DNA from: a bacterium
GTDB taxonomy: Bacteria > Patescibacteriota > Patescibacteriia > Magasanikbacterales > GWA2-37-8
DNA length: 12,207 bases
Assembly: GCA_021790135.1 (NCBI GenBank)
Contig: JAJYIJ010000018.1
Location: 1 to 12,207 of the forward strand
Direction: 5' to 3'
The notes beneath the pieces are model-generated. The model made no database searches. It had not been told where the DNA came from and saw only the letters and a list, made by a program, of their open reading frames with translations. Position 1 is the first letter of the stretch; each line of letters begins with the position of its first letter. Below are positions 6,948 to 12,207 of this stretch, one piece after another. The position numbers were made by a program, and so were the translations under genes.

Positions 6948-6966
6948 GTTGCCCACCGGTTGCCCA
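6948..6966. repeat. 19-nt repeat, right copy
   Basis: Exact copy of the 19-mer at 4357-4375, about 120 bp inside the right attachment core and outside any supported gene. It explains why two spurious minus-strand frames in this window both begin MGNRWAT. Confidence 0.75.
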
Positions 6967-6995
6967 CGAGATGACGAAATGCGTTAAGATCTGAT

Positions 6996-7011
6996 GACGT
7001 TTGACAACGTC
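6996..7011. repeat. Short inverted repeat near the right end of the element
   Basis: GACGTT-TGAC-AACGTC, a 6-bp inverted repeat, in a stretch that also has GATGACG twice (6969-6975 and 6993-6999). Possible binding site for an accessory protein of recombination; function unknown. Confidence 0.35.
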
Positions 7012-7086
7012 TGAGAAGGTTTCTTTTCGCTAGCTTCAGCGGAAATCCTGTAGCCTTAGTTAAAGTCGCCGAGTCATGGAATATGG

Positions 7087-7093
7087 TAGTATA
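7087..7093. repeat. Putative attachment core, right end
   Basis: TAGTATA, the second copy of the bounding 7-mer, with TATGGTA (7082-7088) on the element side as the mirror of TACCATA at the left end. The host side (7094 onward) runs into the terminator of the SIMPL gene, so the pre-insertion order was terminator, promoter, eno. Confidence 0.6.
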
Positions 7094-7096
7094 TCA
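7088..7096 (-). promoter_or_regulatory. Extended -10 box at the right junction (inferred native eno promoter)
   Basis: Minus strand TGATATACT, an extended -10 with the hexamer at 7088-7093. It lies just after the terminator of the SIMPL gene, where the eno promoter should have been before insertion. It now fires leftward into the element toward the cargo operon. The -35 region falls in the T-tract of the terminator and is not consensus. Confidence 0.55.
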
Positions 7097-7109
7097 CAGG
7101 CGTTACGAT

Positions 7110-7143
7110 AAAAAAAGCTCCCCTGCTTGGGAGGGGAGCTTTT
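7110..7143 (-). terminator. Rho-independent terminator after the SIMPL-domain gene
   Basis: 12-bp perfect stem (7113-7124 with 7132-7143, 7-nt loop) of the AAGCTCCCCT type, followed on the minus strand by seven T. It starts 7 nt after the SIMPL gene stop at 7151. It closes the transcript coming from pgk and separates it from the eno promoter. Confidence 0.88.
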
Positions 7144-7150
7144 AAAACAA

Positions 7151-7990
7151 CTACCAACGAGAAGTATAAATGTGATAGGTGACGACCACGTTCATCTCAA
7201 CCGTATTGCTGCCAGCCGCAATGTCAGTCGGCGCCAAGGCTGCTGCTGTCGCGCCGCCGAGTGAGCTATTCATCGTGGCGTAAAAAGGCTGGGGGGTGGG
7301 GCTGGAAGGCTCATAATCATTGTATGAGATGACTGAACCCAAGCCGACACCAAGGGACTTGCTCAACGTGGCGGCCTTTGCCTCGGCATCGGCCAACGCC
7401 AAGAGACGTGCTTGATCTTTCAAAGATTGGGTATCATCGATCGTAAAGCTCAATCCCCCAATTTCGTTCGCTCCATATTTCCCAGCCAAGGATAAAACTT
7501 GACTTATCTTGGTCAAATCCCGAATTTTAACCCGCACGCTGCTGTCCACTCGATATCCCTGCAACTCCTGCTGATTGTTGGCGTAGGAATATTGCGGCGT
7601 GATTGAATAATTCGTTTGCAAATCCTTGCTTGCAATGCCCATATTTTCGAGATCGGCCATCAATTTATTCATCACAGTAGTATTTGCCGTTTGGGCCTTG
7701 GTTACATCAGGATCCATATTGGTATAGCCAAGCGTCGTGACGGCGATATCATTTTTTGCTTCGACTTTACCATAGCCGGTCACCGTGATAGTACGTTCTG
7801 TCGCCGGTGCCTGACCGATATATTCGTACTGAAGCATCACATTACGCGACAAAACACCGACGTAAAAAATCAAATACACGATTAAAATTCCGACCAACGT
7901 CAATAAAATTTTACGGCCAAAGTCGACGCCGCAGAACAAACCTGGACATTGGTGCCCTGATGATGCCTCGTTTTTTTTTGAAAGTGCCAT
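7151..7990 (-). CDS. SIMPL-domain (DUF541) membrane-anchored protein
   Basis: 279-residue protein with a short cytoplasmic N terminus carrying CPGLFC, one membrane helix at about residues 22-43 (ILLTLVGILIVYLIFYVGVL), and an extracytoplasmic SIMPL/DUF541 domain from about residue 60 to the end. Family signs are the opening strand ERTITVTGYGKVEAKNDIA, the helix NTTVMNKLMADLENMGI, KDLQTNYSITPQY, GYRVDSSVRVKIRD, DDTQSLKDQARLLALADAEAKA and a final VEMNVVVTYHIY. The molecular role of SIMPL proteins is poorly defined; members are surface or periplasmic and some are linked to stress. ATG 7990 is chosen over frames starting at 8011 and 7996 because AAAGGAG lies 7 nt upstream. It begins 45 nt after the pgk stop and is followed by a strong terminator. 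Confidence 0.9.
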   Translation of the reverse strand: MALSKKNEASSGHQCPGLFCGVDFGRKILLTLVGILIVYLIFYVGVLSRNVMLQYEYIGQAPATERTITVTGYGKVEAKNDIAVTTLGYTNMDPDVTKAQTANTTVMNKLMADLENMGIASKDLQTNYSITPQYSYANNQQELQGYRVDSSVRVKIRDLTKISQVLSLAGKYGANEIGGLSFTIDDTQSLKDQARLLALADAEAKAATLSKSLGVGLGSVISYNDYEPSSPTPQPFYATMNSSLGGATAAALAPTDIAAGSNTVEMNVVVTYHIYTSRW

Positions 7991-8004
7991 ACGCATTCTC
8001 CTTT

Positions 8005-8022
8005 GAATCATTGATATGATTC
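8005..8022. promoter_or_regulatory. Inverted repeat upstream of the SIMPL gene
   Basis: GAATCAT-TGAT-ATGATTC, 7-bp arms with a 4-nt loop, in the pgk-SIMPL gap 5' of the AAAGGAG ribosome binding site. It could be an operator or a leader RNA hairpin. It lacks the GC content and T-run of a terminator. Confidence 0.35.
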
Positions 8023-8035
8023 GATTAAAAATTAA

Positions 8036-9223
8036 TTATTTTTGTAATGCGGTGAGTCCCGGCAATTTTTTGCCGGCCAAAAATTCCAGCATCGCTCCTC
8101 CACCGGTGGAAACAAGATCGATATCGTCAAACAATCCCTCGTGGCGAAGCACTTCCACGCTCTCGCCGCCACCGCAAATTCCGAAAGCCCGTCCCTTGGA
8201 ACGAGCCGCGAACAGATGTGCGATGGCCCGGTTGGCGTGGCCATAGGGCGGCTGTTCAAACCAACCAAGGGCGCCATTCCAAATGAGTGTTCGCGCTTTT
8301 TTGATATAGGCCGAGAACAACTGCACGGTCTTCGGTCCGATACTGTACATGCCAAAATTTTTATTCGCCACAGCAAAACTTCGATCAGTCGCTATCACCT
8401 GGGCATGGTTGCCCTTGGCGTCTCCGACGACAGCGTCAATCGGTACAATTACTTTTTTATTGTGGCAATATTTTAAAATATCTTTTTTAAATTCTTTCCC
8501 GACAATGGAAGCCCCGACTGAATTCCCCTTTGCCCACTCATAGGTGGTAGCAATGGCACCGCCAACTAAAATAGCGTCAGCCTTTGACAATAAATTTTTA
8601 ATGATAGGTATTTTTGTTTCTATCTTAATGCCTCCCAAGATGACTACCAATGGTCGCCGCGGATGCATAACTGCCTGCGACAAAATTTTTACTTCATTTG
8701 CCAGAAGAAAACCGGCATACGAAGGTAAAAACCGCGCAACGCCCGAAACCGACGCCGCCGCCCGATGTGCTACGGCAAAACCATCAAGAACAAATAAGTC
8801 GGCCAGACGAGCTAACTTCTTCGCCAATTCTGGCGAGTCTTTTTTCTCACCAGCGATAAATCGAATATTTTCAAGCATCACGACCTCACCATTCCCAAGT
8901 GCCCTTACGGCGCTCTCCATTTTCTGCCACCCTTTCAATGTAGCTATCGGCAGAAGCGGCACTTTTTGTTTAAGAAGCTCGGCCAAACGTGAGGCCACCG
9001 GGCGTAAACTCAATTTTGCCTCAACTCCTTTCGGCCGACCAAGATGGCTGGCCAAAACAACGCGCGCACCGCATTGCACCAAATATTCGATGGTTGGTAA
9101 ACTCTTTGTTATTTTATAATCCTCAAGAATTTTTTTTCCGCGCAAAGGAACATTAAAATCGACCCGAACCAAGACGCGCTTGCCTTGCAAACGTTTCAGT
9201 TGTCGTAATTCTTTCAGTGCCAT
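8036..9223 (-). CDS. pgk: Phosphoglycerate kinase
   Basis: Transfers phosphate from 1,3-bisphosphoglycerate to ADP in cytosolic glycolysis. The 395-residue product has the N-domain motifs GKRVLVRVDFNVPL (D22, N24), SHLGRPKG and MLENIRF. The interdomain and C-domain motifs are VVILGGIKIETK, IGPKTV, WNGALGWFE and CGGGESVEV. Several differ from the usual bacterial text: DGFAVAHRAAAS for DAFGTAHRAHAS, WNGALGWFE for WNGPMGVFE, and GGGES for GGGDS/T. The substitutions look lineage-specific rather than inactivating. ATG 9223 is preferred because it matches the family's N-terminal length and gives a leader of about 18 nt from the promoter at 9249-9257. ATG 9235 is possible and near-leaderless; the GTG at 9247 would lie upstream of the predicted transcript start. 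No Shine-Dalgarno sequence. Confidence 0.95.
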   Translation of the reverse strand: MALKELRQLKRLQGKRVLVRVDFNVPLRGKKILEDYKITKSLPTIEYLVQCGARVVLASHLGRPKGVEAKLSLRPVASRLAELLKQKVPLLPIATLKGWQKMESAVRALGNGEVVMLENIRFIAGEKKDSPELAKKLARLADLFVLDGFAVAHRAAASVSGVARFLPSYAGFLLANEVKILSQAVMHPRRPLVVILGGIKIETKIPIIKNLLSKADAILVGGAIATTYEWAKGNSVGASIVGKEFKKDILKYCHNKKVIVPIDAVVGDAKGNHAQVIATDRSFAVANKNFGMYSIGPKTVQLFSAYIKKARTLIWNGALGWFEQPPYGHANRAIAHLFAARSKGRAFGICGGGESVEVLRHEGLFDDIDLVSTGGGAMLEFLAGKKLPGLTALQK

Positions 9224-9248
9224 ACCGTTTTTCATTTTTAATACCACT

Positions 9249-9257
9249 AGTATAGCA
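9249..9257 (-). promoter_or_regulatory. Extended -10 promoter of pgk with adjacent palindrome
   Basis: Minus strand TGCTATACT followed by A, the same TGnTATACTA pattern as at eno and at the right junction of the element. The perfect 10-bp palindrome CTTCGCGAAG (9260-9269) sits in the spacer just upstream and could be an operator. It lies between the carboxypeptidase stop (9275) and pgk, so pgk can be transcribed apart from the upstream operon. Confidence 0.6.
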
Positions 9258-9274
9258 CACTTCGCGAAGAGAAG

Positions 9275-10297
9275 CTATTCAGCTGCCGCTAATTTTTTGT
9301 AATTAGGATCACCGGGCCAGCGGAAATGATTGAACGCCCAAAGGGCCAAGTCACGCGCTTCGCTGAAACGTTCAGCGTCCGAGGCTGCCCCGAGCACCGC
9401 TAAGCGAATGACGTGACCGTCTGTGTCGGAAATTCTAACGGTAAAATTATACCCGCTCTCATCAATATAGCCGGTCTTCCCGACCACTTGACCCTTGTCA
9501 AAACTATTTGGTATCCATTGTGTTAAAAGCCAGTCTGTCGACCAAACAATGTGCTTTTTCCCGCCAATCGGAACAGCGTCATATGAAGGCGTTTGCAACG
9601 TAGAAGCAATTTTTTCTTTAGCCAGGGCTGCCTTAAGGAGTCGCACAATGTCCATTGCCGTTCCCATATCTCTATCATCGAGCCCCGTCGGCTCCACAAA
9701 ACGCAACGTCATCAAACCGAGCGCTTTGGCTTTGGCATTCATGCGCTCGACAAAATCACTTTCGCTGATGCCACTATTTCGTACTAAGACCATAATCGCG
9801 CTATTCGACGAACCGACCAAAGCAATGTGCCAAAGTTGATCAAGAGTATACTTCTGACCAACTGAAATCTGGTGATCCTCATGAATGTCGTTCGCTTCGA
9901 CCACTGTCGTCGAAGACCAATGCATCGGTAAATCAAGCATAACGAGAGCGCTCATAAGCTTGCTAATACTGGCGAGCGAGCGAACAGCATAGGGATTCTT
10001 TTTAAAAAGGACGGTGTTTGTTTTGTCGTCAACAACCAGAGCCGACACCGCCGTAAGCTGATCAGGAAAGGTGGAAGTATCAAGAGCGAGCGGCACGGGC
10101 GGACGGGTGACCACATATGGCGATGGCGGCAGGGGCGCCCCTCCAGCGCTAAAACCTTCCGGTGAAGGCAAGGGTAAACGCGCGATCAACTGATGCGCTG
10201 GCTTGGCCGTAAAAAAAATTGAACTAAATAAAAGGAGCATGATGCCAACGAGCATGATGCCAAACGATAATAAAAAATCGAATAAACGACTCGACAT
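9275..10297 (-). CDS. Membrane-anchored D-alanyl-D-alanine carboxypeptidase-like serine hydrolase (peptidase S11)
   Basis: 340-residue penicillin-binding-protein-fold enzyme that would trim D-Ala from peptidoglycan stem peptides outside the membrane. An uncleaved signal anchor spans about residues 8-29, followed by a Pro-rich linker (about 41-69) and the S11 catalytic domain. The three active-site motifs are present: S110-I-S-K113 (in SLASISKLMSAL), S163-S164-N165 (in VGSSNSAIM) and K274-T275-G276 (in VGKTGYIDESGYN). EPTGLDDRDMGTAMDI also fits the family. No C-terminal amphipathic anchor of the DacA type is apparent; with the N-terminal anchor this resembles short Gram-positive or CPR versions. 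It starts 5 nt after scpB with no Shine-Dalgarno sequence, so it is probably in the aspS-scpA-scpB transcript. An endopeptidase role within the same family cannot be excluded. Confidence 0.92.
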   Translation of the reverse strand: MSSRLFDFLLSFGIMLVGIMLLLFSSIFFTAKPAHQLIARLPLPSPEGFSAGGAPLPPSPYVVTRPPVPLALDTSTFPDQLTAVSALVVDDKTNTVLFKKNPYAVRSLASISKLMSALVMLDLPMHWSSTTVVEANDIHEDHQISVGQKYTLDQLWHIALVGSSNSAIMVLVRNSGISESDFVERMNAKAKALGLMTLRFVEPTGLDDRDMGTAMDIVRLLKAALAKEKIASTLQTPSYDAVPIGGKKHIVWSTDWLLTQWIPNSFDKGQVVGKTGYIDESGYNFTVRISDTDGHVIRLAVLGAASDAERFSEARDLALWAFNHFRWPGDPNYKKLAAAE

Positions 10298-10302
10298 AAA
10301 AA

Positions 10303-10839
10303 TTATGCTGTTTCGGATTTCCGTGCTCCCACCGCAAAGGGGTGCTCGTGGAGCGTGGCATAATCGGGGAGATCTTTGAGAGACTGCAAACCAAGATGAC
10401 GCACGTACTCCATCGTCACCTCGTAGGTCGGGAGGAGGCCGCCGGTGTCATTTTCTTTTACCAAACCGCGGATAAGTAAATTGCGCAAAATTAAGGCGCA
10501 ATTGACGCCGCGCAATTGTTCCAGCTCCGGTTTCGTGATAGGCCCAAGGTAGGAAATAATTGTCAGCGTTTCCAGTTGCGCCCTGGTCAATTCGCCCGCG
10601 ATTTCCGCTTTGACAAATTTCTCCGCCGTTTCTTTGTAGGCCGGGTTCGATACCAATTGCCACTCGTTACTATTTTCGAGCAGGAGCACTCCCGATTCGC
10701 CGCTATATTTTTTCTTAAGCTCCTCAATTGCTGCCATCACGTCCGATTCAGAAATTTTTAAAACTGACATTATTTTTTTAAGTTCGAGTGGCCTGGAAGC
10801 GACGAAGAGCATTGATTCAAGTTGGGCAGTGGTAGACAT
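10303..10839 (-). CDS. scpB: Segregation and condensation protein B
   Basis: 178-residue ScpB, the winged-helix dimer that joins ScpA and SMC in the bacterial condensin needed for chromosome compaction and segregation in the nucleoid. Seen: the N-terminal winged helix beginning STTAQLESMLFVASRPLELK, and the conserved centre LTRAQLETLTIISYLGPITKPELEQLRGVN, which is the family signature (usually ALETLAIIAYxQPITRxEIExIRGV). It is followed by the second winged helix containing LLIRGLVKE and the tail segment YEVTMEYVRHLGLQSLKDLP. Length is normal to slightly short. It starts 26 nt after the scpA stop without a Shine-Dalgarno sequence and ends 5 nt before the carboxypeptidase gene. The SMC gene is not in the window. 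Confidence 0.95.
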   Translation of the reverse strand: MSTTAQLESMLFVASRPLELKKIMSVLKISESDVMAAIEELKKKYSGESGVLLLENSNEWQLVSNPAYKETAEKFVKAEIAGELTRAQLETLTIISYLGPITKPELEQLRGVNCALILRNLLIRGLVKENDTGGLLPTYEVTMEYVRHLGLQSLKDLPDYATLHEHPFAVGARKSETA

Positions 10840-10865
10840 GGTAAAATGGCTAAAATTCTGAATAT

Positions 10866-11558
10866 TCAGCGGGCGCTATGGATGTGCATATCAGCGAAAG
10901 TCGACAGTTGTTGAATGCATATTTTATCCTGTTTGAATAATTCCAGCAAGGCCAAAAAACTCACAATGATATCAGTTTTCGTGTGCGCTTGTTTCGTGAG
11001 ATCCGTAAAATGTAGCTGGCGTAATTTCTGCACCGCGGCATAGATACTTTCGATTCGTTGCCGGACAGAAACCGAGTGATCAATTGTCACCTTGGGCAAA
11101 GGATTTGTCGGCTGCCAGCGCTTCAAAAGTTGCAAAAAAGTCCCCTGCAGATCAAGACTTTCGGCATTCGCCGGCATAACAAAACCCTCCACTTTTAACG
11201 GCGGCTCTATTCGGCCATAGGCCGCGTTTTCTTCGTTCCAGATTCTTTCAATCTGCTTAGCGGCGTCAGCATACAATTTATACAGTTTTAATTGATCCGC
11301 CAAGCTTGGCCCTTCTTCTTCGGCAGGCGCAAGGTAGGGCAGTAGTTCCTTCGATTTCAGATAAACCAACTTTGTTGCGACCACCAAAAAACTTGCCAGT
11401 GACTCAGGTTCTTTTTCTTCGACCTCACGAAGTTTGGCTAAAAATTGCTCCGTCACGTTGGAAAGAGCAATTTCCGTAACCACCAACTCCTCTCGCTCAA
11501 TGAGTTGCAAGAGTAAATCAAGCGGCCCTTCAAATTTTTTTAAAGCAGTGGCAGGCAT
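10866..11558 (-). CDS. scpA: Segregation and condensation protein A
   Basis: Kleisin subunit of the SMC-ScpAB condensin, bridging the SMC heads. The 230-residue protein has the N-terminal kleisin signature FEGPLDLLLQLIEREEL at residues 8-24, the helix FLVVATKLVYLKSKELLPYL, an acidic linker, and a C-terminal winged helix including DIIVSFLALLELFKQDKICIQQ (positions about 182-203). The start is ATG 11558, sharing one base with the upstream TGA (TGATG). GTG 11561, giving a 4-nt overlap, is equally possible and adds one residue. Either way translation is likely coupled to the synthetase gene. No Shine-Dalgarno sequence is visible. Confidence 0.95.
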   Translation of the reverse strand: MPATALKKFEGPLDLLLQLIEREELVVTEIALSNVTEQFLAKLREVEEKEPESLASFLVVATKLVYLKSKELLPYLAPAEEEGPSLADQLKLYKLYADAAKQIERIWNEENAAYGRIEPPLKVEGFVMPANAESLDLQGTFLQLLKRWQPTNPLPKVTIDHSVSVRQRIESIYAAVQKLRQLHFTDLTKQAHTKTDIIVSFLALLELFKQDKICIQQLSTFADMHIHSAR

Positions 11559-12207
11559 CACTGTTTGTATTCCGGAGGATTAAGTTGGAGATCAATGCGG
11601 TTCAAATCGCGCGGGAAAAGCGTCGCATATTTGACATTGTCAATTTCAAGAAGGCGTGCCGTCAAACGTTCTAACCCCATTCCTAGCCCACCCTCCGGCG
11701 GCATACCGTATTTGAATGCCTCCAAATAAAATTTAAAATCATCAGGATTGAGCCCTTTCTTCTGTATGCTTTCTACCAATTTTGTATAATTATGAATCCG
11801 TTGTCCGCCTGAAGTTATTTCAATACCTCGAAAAAGCAAATCAAAACTCTTTGTGAAAGTCGGATCAGCCTCATCAGGATAGGTATACATCGGCCGCTTG
11901 GCAGTCGGGTAGTGCGTCACAAAAACAAAATCAGAATTAAACTGCCGGCGCACATATTCACCAATCCATTTTTCTTCGATCGGTTCCAAATCCGGTTCAC
12001 TGGTATGGTCGACACCCGTTTCTTTTTTGATCAATTCTTGCACCTCACGCAACTTAAAGAAAGGAATTTTTTCCGGTAAGAGCGGCCGAACATAATTCCA
12101 TAGTTTCAATTCTGCCATCACCGTCGTATCAAGATGATCGAGGATAGAACGTAAAAGTTCCGTCTCCAAATCCATCACATCATGGTGGTCGGCAATCATG
12201 CCCATTT
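11558..12207 (-). CDS. aspS: Aspartyl-tRNA synthetase, archaeal-like class (5' part beyond the window)
   Basis: C-terminal 215 residues of a class II synthetase. Motif 2/3 region features are SFDLLFRGIEITSGGQRIHNY, then FYLEAFKYGMPPEGGLGMGLERL (class II motif 3, ending in the ATP-binding Arg), and FPRDLNRIDL. The pairing of EITSGxQRIH with FPRD fits the archaeal/eukaryal-type AspRS, whose members are often non-discriminating and also charge tRNA-Asn. AsnRS, the near relative, normally has FPRxxG here. The frame is open to the window edge; the first Met seen (12205) is internal to the family alignment, so the true start lies outside. The stop overlaps scpA. Discrimination between tRNA-Asp and tRNA-Asn cannot be judged because the anticodon-binding domain is not in view. 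Confidence 0.88.
   Translation of the reverse strand, partial: MGMIADHHDVMDLETELLRSILDHLDTTVMAELKLWNYVRPLLPEKIPFFKLREVQELIKKETGVDHTSEPDLEPIEEKWIGEYVRRQFNSDFVFVTHYPTAKRPMYTYPDEADPTFTKSFDLLFRGIEITSGGQRIHNYTKLVESIQKKGLNPDDFKFYLEAFKYGMPPEGGLGMGLERLTARLLEIDNVKYATLFPRDLNRIDLQLNPPEYKQ

Larger units (their letters stand above)
4286..7093. mobile_element. Integrative element inserted in the eno promoter (tyrosine-recombinase type, decayed)
   Basis: The block between the SIMPL gene and eno is visibly GC-richer than its flanks. It contains a tyrosine-recombinase 3' fragment, an excisionase-like HTH gene, a three-gene cargo operon and a repeated 19-mer near each end. A 7-bp direct repeat (TAGTATA on the plus strand, TATACTA on the minus) bounds it at 4286-4292 and 7087-7093. 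On the minus strand the inner arms are TATGG before the core at the left end and CCATA after the core at the right end. Re-joined they make TATGG-TATACTA-CCATA, a perfect inverted repeat, while the host arms make CTGTGA-TATACTA-TAGCC. The integrase stop codon lies only 8 bp from the left core, a common arrangement. With one core copy the element is 2801 bp. It is probably immobile alone because the integrase is truncated. Confidence 0.72.

Noticed and set aside
6314..6967. 217-codon minus frame ending at the first cargo gene
   Set aside because: Arg/Ser/Thr/Cys-rich composition without domains, opened by the 19-nt repeat and kept open by high GC; not protein-like.
6463..6987. 174-codon plus frame with a hydrophobic segment
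   Set aside because: Needs a TTG start 12 nt after a stop, lacks a ribosome binding site, and its second half is not protein-like. A decayed membrane protein remains possible.
6969..7080. tRNA or tRNA fragment as integration target
   Set aside because: No acceptor, T-loop or anticodon arm pattern found in the junction regions on either strand.
4291..7088. Transposon-like terminal inverted repeats (TACCATA and TATGGTA)
   Set aside because: The inverted 7-mers are better explained as the two halves of a palindromic attachment site around a direct-repeat core, and no transposase is present.

Overview
The window looks like chromosome from a small-genome bacterium of the Candidate Phyla Radiation (Patescibacteria) type. 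This is inferred from the compact one-strand gene order, the near absence of Shine-Dalgarno sequences before core genes, a divergent phosphoglycerate kinase, and an AspRS of the archaeal-like class. No rRNA or other direct taxonomic marker is present. Every gene I can support lies on the minus strand, so the biological order runs from the right end of the window to the left.

Reading in transcription order: the 3' part of an aspartyl-tRNA synthetase (12207-11558) overlaps scpA, followed by scpB and a membrane-anchored D,D-carboxypeptidase-like enzyme. Next comes pgk with its own extended -10 promoter, then a SIMPL-domain (DUF541) membrane-anchored protein closed by a strong terminator (7110-7143). 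Beyond the mobile element described below come eno and two tandem, diverged gpmI genes, the second running off the left edge. pgk, gpmI and eno catalyse consecutive steps of lower glycolysis, so this is a glycolysis cluster with one interruption.

The interruption is a roughly 2.8 kb, visibly GC-richer block (about 4286-7093) between the SIMPL gene and eno. It carries a decayed tyrosine-recombinase 3' end fused out of frame to an excisionase-like helix-turn-helix gene. It also carries a three-gene cargo operon with good Shine-Dalgarno sequences and its own terminator; two of those proteins are unrecognised and the third is HEPN-like. A 19-nt repeat occurs in the same orientation near both ends. 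A 7-bp direct repeat bounds the block and coincides with the -10 box of the eno promoter. Joining the two inner arms around this core gives a perfect inverted repeat (TATGGTA-TAC-TACCATA), as expected for a tyrosine-recombinase attachment site. The simplest reading is that an integrative element inserted exactly in the -10 box of the eno promoter. An extended -10 was rebuilt for eno at one end, and the native promoter at the other end now faces the cargo.

About 620 bases of very GC-rich sequence (6321-6945) and about 290 bases around 4780-5070 inside the element have no gene I can defend.
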